DNA of 64,000 nt from Tellurirhabdus rosea (GTDB lineage Bacteria; Bacteroidota; Bacteroidia; Cytophagales; Spirosomataceae). The translations under genes were made by a program, and so were the position numbers. The DNA is taken from the NCBI RefSeq assembly GCF_026278345.1, contig NZ_CP111085.1:1128001-1192000 (forward strand), given 5' to 3'. Shown here piece by piece: positions 8,871 through 17,924 of this stretch (position 1 is its first letter; each line of letters begins with the position of its first letter). Under the pieces are notes generated by a model, which saw only the letters and a program-made list of their open reading frames with translations, was not told the origin of the DNA and did no database searches.

Positions 8871-9878
8871 ATGCGCTTTTCCGTTTTCGGAACTGGTTTC
8901 TGGTCGAATTACCAGATTCCCGCCTGGCAGGAACTGGACGGGGTGGAGCTTGTGGCCGTCTACAACCGGACGCGCAGCCGGGCGGAGGACGTGGCGGCGC
9001 GGTTTGGGGTGCCCCGCGTCTTCGATAACCCGCAGCAACTGCTGGATGCCGAAACGCTGGATTTTGTGGACATCATCACCGACGTGGATACCCACCCGTT
9101 GTTCACCCGAATGGCCGCCGAACGCGGAATCGGGGTCATTTGCCAGAAGCCGATGGCCCCTTCGCTCCCGCTGGCGGAGGAGATGGTGCAGGTCTGCCGG
9201 ACGGCCGGGGTGCCGCTTTTTATCCACGAGAACTTCCGGTGGCAGGCGCCCATCCGGGCGCTCAAACAGGCGCTGGACTCGGGCGTTATCGGACAGCCGT
9301 TCAAAGCCCGGGTGTCGTTCTGCTCAGGTTTTCCGGTCTTCGACAACCAGCCGTTTCTGGCCGAACTGGAGCGGTTCATCCTGACCGATATCGGCTCGCA
9401 CGTGCTCGACGTCTGCCGCTTTCTGTTCGGTGAGGCGCGCAGCCTGTATTGCCTGACGCGGCGGGTCAACCCGACCATTCAGGGCGAGGACGTGGCGAAT
9501 GTGTTCATGGAAATGGAAAGCGGTCTGCACTGCTACGCCGAGATGTCCTACGCCTCGATTCTGGAAAAAGAGTCGTTTCCGCAAACCCTCGTGCTGGTGG
9601 AAGGCGAACGCGGTTCGCTGCATCTGACCTACGATTTTGTCCTGAAAACGACCACGCGGCAGGGCACCACGGCGGAGACCATCCGACCCGTCCTGTACGA
9701 CTGGCTCGACCCCGACTATGCCGTGGTACATTCCAGCATCGTAGACTGCAACCGCGACATTCTGCACGGGCTGCGGGGCGGACGGGCCGAAACGACCGGC
9801 GAGGACAACCTGCGGACGGTCCGGCTGGTCTGGGCCAGTTACCAGTCGGCGGAGCATCAGGAACTTGTCAGGTTTTAA
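8871..9878 (+). CDS. Gfo/Idh/MocA oxidoreductase, probable D-apiose dehydrogenase (ApsD-like)
   Basis: NAD(P)-dependent sugar dehydrogenase of 335 residues. The N-terminal Rossmann fold opens with FGTGFWSNYQIPAW. The family lysine sits in ICQKPMAPSL (about residue 100, with Q in place of the usual E of the EKP motif). HENFRWQAPIRALK and TDIGSHVLDVCRFLFGE are typical of the C-terminal domain, the latter carrying the catalytic-type His. In characterised apiose pathways the first oxidation, D-apiose to D-apionolactone, is done by ApsD, a member of this family. That role fits a locus that also has ApnL-, ApnO- and OiaC-like proteins. It lies 26 bases after the fusion gene and 51 bases before the ABC ATPase. 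The family is large, so the substrate is an inference from context. Confidence 0.75.
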   Translation: MRFSVFGTGFWSNYQIPAWQELDGVELVAVYNRTRSRAEDVAARFGVPRVFDNPQQLLDAETLDFVDIITDVDTHPLFTRMAAERGIGVICQKPMAPSLPLAEEMVQVCRTAGVPLFIHENFRWQAPIRALKQALDSGVIGQPFKARVSFCSGFPVFDNQPFLAELERFILTDIGSHVLDVCRFLFGEARSLYCLTRRVNPTIQGEDVANVFMEMESGLHCYAEMSYASILEKESFPQTLVLVEGERGSLHLTYDFVLKTTTRQGTTAETIRPVLYDWLDPDYAVVHSSIVDCNRDILHGLRGGRAETTGEDNLRTVRLVWASYQSAEHQELVRF

Positions 9879-9929
9879 AACATACCGCTGACCGGATTGC
9901 CGGTAGGCGCACGATCCTAAACCACGCCC

Positions 9930-11393
9930 ATGCTTGAAATCCGGCATATCACCAAAACATTTCCCGGCGTGAAGGCCCTGGATGACGTTTCTCTGGCTTT
10001 TTGTCGGGGAGAGATTCACGCCATCTGCGGCGAAAACGGCGCGGGAAAAAGTACGCTCATGCACCTGATCGCCGGAACGATGCAGCCGGATGACGGAGAA
10101 ATGCTGCTTGACGGCCAGCCCGTCCAGATGCGCAGTCCCGAGCAGGCCCGCGCGCTCGGCATCGCGCTCGTGCACCAGCACCGGAGCCTGTTCGGCAATT
10201 TGAGTGTGGCCGAAAACCTGTTTCCCGACAACCAGCCCCGGACCCGCTGGGGCCGGATCGATTTTCCGGAGCTGCACCGCCGGGCCGCCAGCCTCCTGCA
10301 AAGCCTGAAATTGCAGCGTCTGCCAACCCATCGCCTGGTGGCCGAGTTGTCGGCCGGTCAGCAGCAGATGGTGGAAATTGCCCGGGCGCTGGCCGCTTCG
10401 CCGCGCATCCTCATTCTGGACGAACCCACGGCTTCCATTTCGGAAAAAGACACCGACGTCCTCTTTGACCTGATCGATGATCTGCGGCAGCAGGGAAAGC
10501 TGATTCTGTACATTTCGCACCGCATGAAGGAAATCGGCCGCATTGCCGACCGGGTGACGGTGCTGAAAGATGGGCGGCATCAGGGAACGTTCGATGCCCG
10601 CCGGACCACGGTCGATGCGCTCATCAGCCGGATGGTCGGACGGCAGTTACAGGAGCAGTCCTTTGTCTCGAACCGGCAGGCCGACACGCTGCTGACGGTT
10701 CAGCAACTGAGCGGCCACGGATTTTCGGACGTTAGTTTTTCGGTTCAGAAAGGAGAAATCTTCGGGCTGGCGGGGCTGGTCGGGGCGGGCCGCACGGAAC
10801 TGGCCAGAGCTATTTTCGGCGCCGACCCTTCCTCGGGAGCGGTTTTTCTGGAACAACAGTCCGTGAAGCTGACCCATCCGGCGGAAGCCGTGGCGCAGGG
10901 CGTGGCCTACCTGCCGGAAGACCGAAAAGCCTGGGCTCTTTTTCCCGAAAAAAGCGTGGCCGAAAACATGGTGGTCAGCGATCTGGAGGCCGTTTCCGAA
11001 AGCGGGCGTCTCAGCCGGGGCCGCATTCTGGGCGTCGCCGCCCGCTTTATCCGACAGCTAAACATCAAAACGCCGTCCGTCTCGCAACCCGTGGGACTGC
11101 TCAGCGGCGGCAACCAGCAGAAAGTAATTCTGGCGCGCTGGCTCCACAGCCATCCGCGCCTGCTGATTGCCGACGAACCGACGCATGGCGTGGACGTAGG
11201 CGCCAAGGCCGAAATCTACGAACTGCTCCGGAAGCTGGCCGCCCAGGGCGTCGGTATCGTGCTGATTTCGTCCGAACTGCCCGAACTCCTGCTGCTCTGC
11301 GACCGCGTCGGCGTCATGCGCACCGGCCAGCTGGCGGGCGTTCTGGAACGACCGGACTGTACCGAAGAACGAATCATGGAACTAGCGACGTGA
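9930..11393 (+). CDS. Sugar ABC importer, double ATP-binding subunit (RbsA-like)
   Basis: ATPase of a carbohydrate importer with two fused nucleotide-binding domains in 487 residues. Domain 1 has Walker A GENGAGKST (about residues 34-42), signature LSAGQQQMVE and Walker B ILILDEPTAS. Domain 2 has the degenerate Walker A usual in RbsA (GLVGAGRTEL), signature LSGGNQQKVI and Walker B LLIADEPTHGVD. The permease and binding-protein genes follow, but a 181-base gap with a long hairpin (11394-11519) lies between this gene and the permease, which is unusual inside an operon. By context the importer probably carries D-apiose or a related pentose. Confidence 0.88.
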   Translation: MLEIRHITKTFPGVKALDDVSLAFCRGEIHAICGENGAGKSTLMHLIAGTMQPDDGEMLLDGQPVQMRSPEQARALGIALVHQHRSLFGNLSVAENLFPDNQPRTRWGRIDFPELHRRAASLLQSLKLQRLPTHRLVAELSAGQQQMVEIARALAASPRILILDEPTASISEKDTDVLFDLIDDLRQQGKLILYISHRMKEIGRIADRVTVLKDGRHQGTFDARRTTVDALISRMVGRQLQEQSFVSNRQADTLLTVQQLSGHGFSDVSFSVQKGEIFGLAGLVGAGRTELARAIFGADPSSGAVFLEQQSVKLTHPAEAVAQGVAYLPEDRKAWALFPEKSVAENMVVSDLEAVSESGRLSRGRILGVAARFIRQLNIKTPSVSQPVGLLSGGNQQKVILARWLHSHPRLLIADEPTHGVDVGAKAEIYELLRKLAAQGVGIVLISSELPELLLLCDRVGVMRTGQLAGVLERPDCTEERIMELAT

Positions 11394-11519
11394 GAATTTT
11401 GAATGATTGAATGGCTGAATGATAGCTCCGCAAAGGCTACCTGTACAACGACCTTAAGCCACAGCGGCGAACCACCTATCAGTCATTCAGTCATTCACTC
11501 ACTCAATCATTCAAAATTC
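11394..11519 (+). repeat. Long hairpin inside the sugar operon (family member 2)
   Basis: Inverted repeat immediately after the ATPase stop codon. The outer arms GAATTTTGAATGATTGA and TCAATCATTCAAAATTC pair perfectly over 17 bases. Further inward both arms carry shuffled GAATGA/TCATTC words and end in GCTCCGC (left) and GCGGCGA (right). It separates ATPase from permease within one operon, where a stem of this size could lower downstream expression or protect mRNA ends. Confidence 0.75.
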
Positions 11520-11574
11520 AATCATTCCCCCCGCCTCGCCATCTGCAACATCACCACTCAACCTTGACCTTGCC

Positions 11575-12576
11575 GTGAAAACCTACCTTCCTTATCTCAA
11601 AGACCGGATTGTGACGCTGTCGCTGATGATTGCGCTGTTGTGCGTGGTGATGGCGGCTATCTACCCGGACACCTTTCCCACCCGCGAAAATTTTTCGCAG
11701 ATTCTGCTGAACCTGTCCATTGATACCATCGTGGCCGTGGGGATGATGGTCCTGCTCATTGCGGGCGCCTTCGACCTCTCGGTCGGCTCGGTGGTCGCCT
11801 TTTCGGGCGGACTGGCCGGGCACCTGATGTACTTTTACGACGTGAATTTTATGGTCGCCATCGGGGCCGGTCTGGCGGGTTCGCTGCTGATCGGCTGGAT
11901 TAACGGCTACCTGATTACGCGCGTCGGCATCAACCCCATGATTCAGACGCTGGCGATGATGGGCATTGTCCGGGGCTTTGCCCTGATGCTGAGCGGGGCG
12001 GGCATCCAGAATTTTCCCTACGAATTCATTTACATCGGCCAGTCGAAACTGCTGAGCCTGCAGGCCCCGATCTGGTACATGCTGGCGGTCGTGCTGATTT
12101 TCAATTATCTGGTCAACAACACCGTTTTCTTCCGACGCTACTATTACATCGGGGGCAACGAAAAGGCCGCCACACTGGCCGGCATCCGGGTCGAACGGAT
12201 GAAGCAGTGGGCGTTTGTGCTGACGGCGCTGCTGGCGGGCATTGCGGGCATTCTGCTTTCGTCGCGGCTCGGCGCGGCGCTGTCCACCTCCGGGCGGGGA
12301 CTCGAACTCCGGGTTATCACCGCCGTCATTCTGGGCGGGGCCAGCCTGTCGGGCGGGCAGGGCCGCATCTGGGGCGCTTTCCTCGGTTCGGCCTTCATGG
12401 GACTGGTCAACAACGCCCTCATCATCGGGCGGGTGTCGGGCTATTGGCAGGAAGTCATTCTGGGTTTGATTCTGATCGCCGCCGTGGGGCTCGACCAGTG
12501 GCTACAGAAACAGTCCGCCGTCCGGACCATCTCCGAAATTACCCCCAAAGCCGCCAAAAACGAACTTCCCGTATGA
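11575..12576 (+). CDS. Sugar ABC importer, permease (RbsC-like)
   Basis: Inner-membrane subunit of a ribose-type carbohydrate importer, 333 residues with about eight to ten helices. Family marks include the early helices (TLSLMIALLCVVMAAIYPD), MVLLIAGAFDLSVGSVVAFSG with the conserved DLSVG, YYIGGNEKAATLAGIRVERM, and the C-terminal VILGGASLSGGQGRIWGAFLG. The start is taken at GTG 11575, directly before KTYLPYLKDR. Its stop overlaps the start of the binding-protein gene (ATGA), so the two are translationally coupled. Confidence 0.88.
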   Translation: MKTYLPYLKDRIVTLSLMIALLCVVMAAIYPDTFPTRENFSQILLNLSIDTIVAVGMMVLLIAGAFDLSVGSVVAFSGGLAGHLMYFYDVNFMVAIGAGLAGSLLIGWINGYLITRVGINPMIQTLAMMGIVRGFALMLSGAGIQNFPYEFIYIGQSKLLSLQAPIWYMLAVVLIFNYLVNNTVFFRRYYYIGGNEKAATLAGIRVERMKQWAFVLTALLAGIAGILLSSRLGAALSTSGRGLELRVITAVILGGASLSGGQGRIWGAFLGSAFMGLVNNALIIGRVSGYWQEVILGLILIAAVGLDQWLQKQSAVRTISEITPKAAKNELPV

Positions 12577-13604
12577 AAAAGACGATTGCTGTACTCGTCT
12601 CAACGGCCGTATTTCTGGCCTGTGAACCGCCGCCCCGGACCGACCTTACCCGGACCACGCAGGTAAAATCCGAAGCGGCCTTTGTGACGGCGGACGAAGT
12701 GTCGCCCACGGAAGAATACGTGATGGTGACCACCGCCGTCAACATGCCGCTGTACGTCAATCATGACCAGGCCGCCTTCAGGCAGTGGGCGGAGAAAATG
12801 GGCGTGCGCGCCAGCATTCTGGGACCGGCGGAATGGGACGTTCCGGCCCAGATCGCCACCCTCGAACAGGTCATCCCGACCAAACCGGCCGGGCTGCTCA
12901 TCAACGGTACCGACCCCGGCATTGCCCAGGCCGTCAACAAAGCCGTCGCGGCGGGCATTCCGACCGTCGTCTACGACTCGGAGATTCCGAACACCCGGCG
13001 GCACTGCTTCATCGGCAGCAACTGGTACGAAATGGGCCGGTTGCAGGGCGAACGCATGGCGCAGCTCATCGGCGGCAAAGGCAAGGTGGCCTGCATGGGC
13101 ATTCTGGGCATGGAAAACATGGAAGCTGGCTTTCGCGGCTTTCAGGACGCGCTGAAAAAACACCCGGGCATTGATTTTATTGGTAAATACGACGACAAGG
13201 CCAATGTCGAAACGGCCGCTAAACTCGCCGCCGACCTCATCGCCGCCCACCCCGATCTGGCGGGAATCGGCGGTTTTGATTCCAATTCCGGACCGGGCAT
13301 CGCGCTTTCGGTCAAAGAGTCCGGGAAGGTCGGCAGGGTGAAGATTACGACCGTGGACGCCGAGCCGGAACACCTCCGGCTGGTGAAGGAAGGCGTGATC
13401 GATTACCTCGTCGGGCAGAAACGGGAAGTGTTTACCTGGCTCGGGGCGCAGCTGCTGTTCGACATGCGGCACAAAACCGTGGCCCTTTCCGCCGACGATG
13501 CCCGCGCGGGCGTAGTGCCCATTCCCAGCACCATCAGTACCGGCTCCATCGAAATCGACCGGACCAACGTGGATAATTTTCTGAGCAAAACAATCCGTCC
13601 GTGA
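12573..13604 (+). CDS. Sugar ABC importer, substrate-binding lipoprotein (periplasmic binding protein type 1)
   Basis: Solute-binding protein for the adjacent RbsA/RbsC-like importer, 343 residues from ATG 12573. The open frame reaches back to 12207 inside the permease gene but that part is not coding. A signal peptide MKKTIAVLVSTAVFLAC puts Cys17 at a lipobox-like site, so it is probably a lipoprotein. The fold signature is the ribose/galactose-binding type: QIATLEQVIPTKPAGLLING, TDPGIAQAVNKAVAAGIP, YDSEIPNTRRHCFIGSN and IGGFDSNSGPGIALSVKE. It overlaps the permease by ATGA and the following lactonase-like gene by GTGA. D-apiose is the expected ligand by context only. Confidence 0.87.
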   Translation: MKKTIAVLVSTAVFLACEPPPRTDLTRTTQVKSEAAFVTADEVSPTEEYVMVTTAVNMPLYVNHDQAAFRQWAEKMGVRASILGPAEWDVPAQIATLEQVIPTKPAGLLINGTDPGIAQAVNKAVAAGIPTVVYDSEIPNTRRHCFIGSNWYEMGRLQGERMAQLIGGKGKVACMGILGMENMEAGFRGFQDALKKHPGIDFIGKYDDKANVETAAKLAADLIAAHPDLAGIGGFDSNSGPGIALSVKESGKVGRVKITTVDAEPEHLRLVKEGVIDYLVGQKREVFTWLGAQLLFDMRHKTVALSADDARAGVVPIPSTISTGSIEIDRTNVDNFLSKTIRP

Positions 13605-15271
13605 CCCCCTATTTTGGCACCCGTGAACCCCTGCCCCCCACCCGGACGCTGCGGGCGGGCCGTCTGACCATGCTCTACGAACGGGGCAATCTGCGTTACA
13701 TTCGTTTCGGAAACCACGAAATTCTGCGGATGATCTACGCCGCCGTCCGCGACCGGAACTGGCTGACGGCTCCTTATCAGCTTGAAAACGAAACCATCGA
13801 CGAGCGGCCCGACGGCTTTCGCATCACCTACACGGCCGTTTACCGCCTGGAAGACATTCACTTCCGGGCCGACCTGACGCTGGAAGGTTCGCCAGACGGG
13901 ACGATTTCGGTTGCGTTTGAGGGACGGGCGCTTTCGACATTCTGGCGGAACCGCATCGGCCTCTGCGTGCACCATCCCCTCCGCGAGTGCATCGGCAAGC
14001 CGGTCGAGGTCACGCAGCCCGACGGCATTATGTACGGCGGCGCTTTCCCGGCGCGAATCAGTCCACACCAGCCGTTCCGGAACATCCAGGAAATGGGCTG
14101 GCAGCCACTCGACGGACTGACGGTCACGCTGCGGTTTGCCGGCGACGTGTTCGAGACCGAAGACCAGCGCAACTGGAGCGACGCTTCGTACAAAACCTAC
14201 AGTACGCCGCTGGAACGTCCGTTTCCGGTGCAGCTTCTGGCGGGCGATACCGTGCAGCAGCACCTGACGCTCCAGACCACGTTTCCCGACCACGTTCGGG
14301 CGACCGAACCCGTCGCCAGCCCCCCGCCGGGAGAGCGGCAGTTTCCGCGGCTGGGTTTCGGCCGGAATGCCGCCCAGCCTCTGAACCGGACGGCCCTCAA
14401 AGCGCTGCGGCGGCTCCGTCCCGACCATTACCGGGTAGAACTGGAGCTGGAAACCGACTGGCGGCCCCGCTTTCGGGCGGCCCTGCTGGAGGCGCAGGCG
14501 CTGGAGACAAAGCTGGAAATTGCGGCTTATTTTTCGGAAAACTGGCGGACGGAGGCCCTCGATCTGCTCGACGTGCTTAGCCCGGTGGGGTCGCTCCTGC
14601 ATAGCCTGCTTCCGCTTCGGCACGGAGAGCCCGTGGTGCCGCCTCTGCTGCACCGGTTCGTGTACAGCGAGACCCGGGCGTTGCTGCCCGATTTGCTCAT
14701 TGGTTACGGCACCGACGGCTTTTTTGCCGAACTGAACCGCCACCGTCCGTCCGGGGTTCTCTTCGATTTTCTGGCTTTTTCGCTCAATCCGCAGGTACAC
14801 GCCAGCGACACCCGCACCCTGATCGAAAATATTCAGGCCCAGCGCGACACCGTCCGGACCGCCCGGACGTTTTCCCGGGGCAAGCCGGTGCACGTTACTC
14901 CCGTGACGCTGAAACCGAGGTATTTTCCGCCGCAGCCGCCCGGCGAACCCCCGCGCAACATCGACCCGCGCCAGACGACCGAGCTGGCCGCCGCGTTTAC
15001 CCTGCTCAGTCTCGCGTATCTCAGCGAAGCCGACCAGGTGACGTACTACGAAGCAACCGGCCCCCGCGGACTGATGCAGGAAGACGGACAAACCCGGTAT
15101 CCGGTGTACGAGGCGCTCAGGCAGCTGATGGATTTCCGGCCCGTAACGGTGCTGCATCCCGAAGCCGAAAACCCTCTCCAAACCGACGGCTTCGCGGTCG
15201 AAAACGGGCAGGGGAAGCGCCTGAACGTCCGAATCGACTGGGAAAAAGGCTCGCTGCACCTCTCGGCCTGA
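13601..15271 (+). CDS. apnL: Probable D-apionate lactonase (ApnL family)
   Basis: Protein of 556 residues, starting at GTG 13601 that overlaps the binding-protein stop. The N-terminal block LRAGRLTMLYERGNLRYIRF, followed by RMIYAAVRDRNWLT, is the pattern I associate with the ApnL family. That family hydrolyses D-apionolactone to D-apionate and is otherwise labelled hypothetical in most genomes. The middle part is likely a barrel-like domain (about residues 260-470) and the C-terminal part a beta domain. It is the last gene of the operon and is followed by a compact terminator at 15278-15307. The identification rests on remembered family pattern plus the neighbouring OiaC/ApnO and ApsD-like genes. 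The enzyme has no strong short motif that would prove it. Confidence 0.65.
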   Translation: MTPYFGTREPLPPTRTLRAGRLTMLYERGNLRYIRFGNHEILRMIYAAVRDRNWLTAPYQLENETIDERPDGFRITYTAVYRLEDIHFRADLTLEGSPDGTISVAFEGRALSTFWRNRIGLCVHHPLRECIGKPVEVTQPDGIMYGGAFPARISPHQPFRNIQEMGWQPLDGLTVTLRFAGDVFETEDQRNWSDASYKTYSTPLERPFPVQLLAGDTVQQHLTLQTTFPDHVRATEPVASPPPGERQFPRLGFGRNAAQPLNRTALKALRRLRPDHYRVELELETDWRPRFRAALLEAQALETKLEIAAYFSENWRTEALDLLDVLSPVGSLLHSLLPLRHGEPVVPPLLHRFVYSETRALLPDLLIGYGTDGFFAELNRHRPSGVLFDFLAFSLNPQVHASDTRTLIENIQAQRDTVRTARTFSRGKPVHVTPVTLKPRYFPPQPPGEPPRNIDPRQTTELAAAFTLLSLAYLSEADQVTYYEATGPRGLMQEDGQTRYPVYEALRQLMDFRPVTVLHPEAENPLQTDGFAVENGQGKRLNVRIDWEKGSLHLSA

Positions 15272-15277
15272 AAAAAC

Positions 15278-15307
15278 AAATCCCGGAAGCAAGTGCCTCC
15301 GGGATTT
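15278..15307. terminator. Terminator hairpin after the apionate lactonase gene
   Basis: Ten-base perfect stem AAATCCCGGA / TCCGGGATTT around AGCAAGTGCC, starting 7 bases after the stop of the + strand operon. Flanking A and T runs on both sides allow it to serve both this operon and the convergent ppk gene. Confidence 0.8.
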
Positions 15308-15440
15308 AGTTGGGTTGATTTGGTTAGTGAATTGGACGAAAACCCTTGTATCGGCTTGGGTCGTTTCAATATAAAAACTCCAACATATTAAAAAAGGCCA
15401 GAAACCTGAGCGAACGGTCCGGCGACCCGGCGGTCCGGCG

Positions 15441-17756
15441 TCAATGGACTTCTTCTTCTGGCTCGTGCTGCTCCTCGGGTTCTGCCGGACTTTCTTTGGG
15501 TTCGTCGGCAAACAGGCGGGCCTGCATGACATCCTCTTCCGTCACTTCGAAGAATTTCCGGTGAATATTGATGGGCTGCTCCAGCTTTTCGTTGATGCAG
15601 CAGCGGACATAATTCCCGTCCTCGTGCAGTTCGTAGGCATTTACATTGTCGCGGAGGTTGAAATCCAGAATCATAATCGCCTCCTGCTTCACGTATTTGT
15701 CGACCAGCAGGAACATGGATTCAATGCGCCGGTCGAAGCTCCGCACCATAACATCCGCGCTGCCGCCGTAGATTTTCGGATCGCCGTTGTTGTGAAAATA
15801 GAACAGCCGGGTGTGTTCCAGAAAATCGCCTACCAGTGAGCGAACGGTAATATTTTCGCTCAGCCCCTGCCGACCCGGACGCAGACAGCAGATTCCCCGG
15901 ACAATCAGGCGGATAGGCACTCCGGCCTGCGACGCTTTGTAAAGTTCATCAATTACGTCCTTGTCTTCCAGCGAGTTCAGCTTGATGCAGATGCCGCTCG
16001 ACAGTCCTTCCCGGGCGTTTTTCGCCTCATCCTGAATGAGCTTGATGAGCCCTTTGCGCATGTCGCGCGGGGCCGTGATGAGGTACTGGTAGTGATTGGG
16101 CAGCGAATGGCCCGTGATGACGTTGAAAAACTCGGAAATATCGTGGGTGTACACCTCGTCGGTCGTCAGCAGGCCGATGTCGGTGTAGAGTTTGGCCGTA
16201 TCCTCGTTGTAGTTCCCGCTCGACAGGTGGGCGTAGCGGACCACGCGGTTGCCTTCGTTGCGCACCACGAGCAGCAGCTTCGTGTGGGTTTTGTACTTGC
16301 TGATGCCGTAAATAACGAAGCAGCCCGCTTTTTGCAGCCGCTGGGCTTCCCGGATGTTGTTTTCTTCGTCGAAACGGGCTTTTACTTCAAACAGAACGGA
16401 CACGTGCTTCCCGTTCTCGGCCGCTTTCAGCAGGGCATCCGTGACGCGGGAGTGTTTGGCGAGGCGGTAAATGGTCAGCTTGATGGCCAGCACGTTCGGG
16501 TCTTCGGCGGCGGCTTCGAGCAGCGACAGCACCGGCTCGAAGTTGTTGAACGGATGGTGCAGCAGAATGTCCCGCTCCTTCATGGCTTCGAAGATGTCGA
16601 AGTTCTTCTCCCGTCCGAAGCCCATTGCCGGGACCGGCGGCGGCGGCGAAGGCAGAAAATCCCGGAAATCCGGGTGACGAATCAGCTGCCAGAGACTGCT
16701 GTAGTCAATCAACTGGTCGTTTTCAAACAGGTTGTAATCGTCGATTTCCCACCGTTTTTTCAGCAGATTAATCATCCAGTCCAGTCCACCGGACTCCATT
16801 TCGACCCGCACTACGCGGCCCAGGCGACGGTTTTTGATTTTCTGCTTGATCTCATCGACAAAATTGGCTTCGATGTCGTCGCTTTCTTCCAGCGTAAAAT
16901 CGCCGTTCCGGGTAATGCGGAACAGCGTCACCGACAGCAGTTCCACGTTCCGGTACAGCTTCTTGATTTCCTGCCGGACCACTTCCTCAATCGGCATAAA
17001 GAGCACTTCTTCGTCCCGTTCGAACCGCATGAACCGCGGCAGGTTGGCCGGAATCTGCACAAACGACAGGCGCTGGCTCTCGTCCTCCTCGTGCGGCTTG
17101 ACGGGCTTGTCGGGCCCCTGCGTCACGACGCCGAAGATCAGGACTTTCGCCAGCAGCACCGGGAAGGTGTGCGTGTAGTCGTACACCATCGGCGTCAGCA
17201 TGGGGTAGATCGTCCGGTCGAAGTACGCGGTGGCCTGTTTCTGCTCCTCGGCGGTGAGGTCGGCAAATTTGACCAGCCGAAAGTCGTATTCGGGAAAGCC
17301 TTCTTTCAGTTCCGTAAAAATCTGGCTCTGCTCCTGGCTGAACAGCTGGGCTGCGGTCATCAGGGCCTTGCGAAAGGGTATTTCGCGCAGTCCGGAGTAG
17401 TCCGTCCGTTCCCGGCCGTAGTCCAGGTAGTTGTACAGGCTGCCGACGCGGATGGTGAAAAACTCGTCCAGGTTAGACGCCGTGATGGCCAGAAACTTCA
17501 GGCGGTCAAACAGGTTTCGCTCCGGGTTTTTGGCCTGGTCGAGCACACGGTCATTGAATTTCAGCCAGCTTAGATCACGGCTGATGTAGTTGCTCTGGTC
17601 GATCACGTTCGCCAGCTTCTCACTCATTTTCACCGCTTTCATATCGTCTCCGTCGGGGGAAGGGGTTGGTTTTCGATTCGAAAAAAACGAAAAAAGATTC
17701 CCGAAAGAACCTCGCTTCGCTGTTTTATCGGGGTTGGAAGGATTTTTGGTACTCAT
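15441..17756 (-). CDS. ppk: Polyphosphate kinase 1
   Basis: Synthesises long-chain polyphosphate from ATP, reversibly, at the inner face of the membrane. From the ATG at 17756 (MSTKNPSNPDK) the protein has 771 residues. The open frame runs further up to 17876 but the extra part lacks family resemblance. The Ppk1 core begins near YISRDLSWLKFNDRVLDQAK. FTIRVGSLYNYLDYG belongs to the N-terminal domain, and the phospholipase-D-like catalytic domain carries the conserved His in YAHLSSGNYNEDTAKLYTDI and the second His block EHTRLFYFHNNGDPKIYGGS. A low-complexity basic/Ser N-terminus of about 60 residues and an acidic C-terminal tail (EPEEQHEPEEEVH) extend it beyond the usual 690 residues. It is convergent with the apiose-type operon. 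No exopolyphosphatase gene is adjacent. Confidence 0.95.
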   Translation of the reverse strand: MSTKNPSNPDKTAKRGSFGNLFSFFSNRKPTPSPDGDDMKAVKMSEKLANVIDQSNYISRDLSWLKFNDRVLDQAKNPERNLFDRLKFLAITASNLDEFFTIRVGSLYNYLDYGRERTDYSGLREIPFRKALMTAAQLFSQEQSQIFTELKEGFPEYDFRLVKFADLTAEEQKQATAYFDRTIYPMLTPMVYDYTHTFPVLLAKVLIFGVVTQGPDKPVKPHEEDESQRLSFVQIPANLPRFMRFERDEEVLFMPIEEVVRQEIKKLYRNVELLSVTLFRITRNGDFTLEESDDIEANFVDEIKQKIKNRRLGRVVRVEMESGGLDWMINLLKKRWEIDDYNLFENDQLIDYSSLWQLIRHPDFRDFLPSPPPPVPAMGFGREKNFDIFEAMKERDILLHHPFNNFEPVLSLLEAAAEDPNVLAIKLTIYRLAKHSRVTDALLKAAENGKHVSVLFEVKARFDEENNIREAQRLQKAGCFVIYGISKYKTHTKLLLVVRNEGNRVVRYAHLSSGNYNEDTAKLYTDIGLLTTDEVYTHDISEFFNVITGHSLPNHYQYLITAPRDMRKGLIKLIQDEAKNAREGLSSGICIKLNSLEDKDVIDELYKASQAGVPIRLIVRGICCLRPGRQGLSENITVRSLVGDFLEHTRLFYFHNNGDPKIYGGSADVMVRSFDRRIESMFLLVDKYVKQEAIMILDFNLRDNVNAYELHEDGNYVRCCINEKLEQPINIHRKFFEVTEEDVMQARLFADEPKESPAEPEEQHEPEEEVH

Positions 17757-17877
17757 GACTGCCAAGCTTATTTTCGCAATATAACGCTCATTTATGCAAC
17801 CGCCGTACGGCAGGTTTAGTTTTCGGTAAAATGGTGTCTCCTTTCGGGTTACCGTGCTGAGCAGGCTGTAGGGCATA

Positions 17878-17908
17878 AAAAAGCCGGACTTGGCGGGTCC
17901 GGCTTTTT
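17878..17908 (-). terminator. Rho-independent terminator of gyrB
   Basis: Stem AAAAAGCCGGAC / GTCCGGCTTTTT (12 perfect pairs) with loop TTGGCGG, 17 bases beyond the gyrB stop codon (17925), with T-rich sequence on both sides of the stem. Confidence 0.85.
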
Positions 17909-17924
17909 CGTTGCAACAGGCAGG

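Noticed and set aside
12207-12572. Extended N-terminus of the sugar-binding lipoprotein
   Set aside because: This part is read out of frame inside the permease gene; ATG 12573 gives a normal signal peptide and an ATGA overlap.
13403-15532. A 709-codon minus-strand frame opposite the ApnL-like gene
   Set aside because: The + strand gene is tied to the operon by a GTGA overlap and carries the ApnL-like N-terminal block; the antisense frame also crosses both ends of the gene and the terminator.
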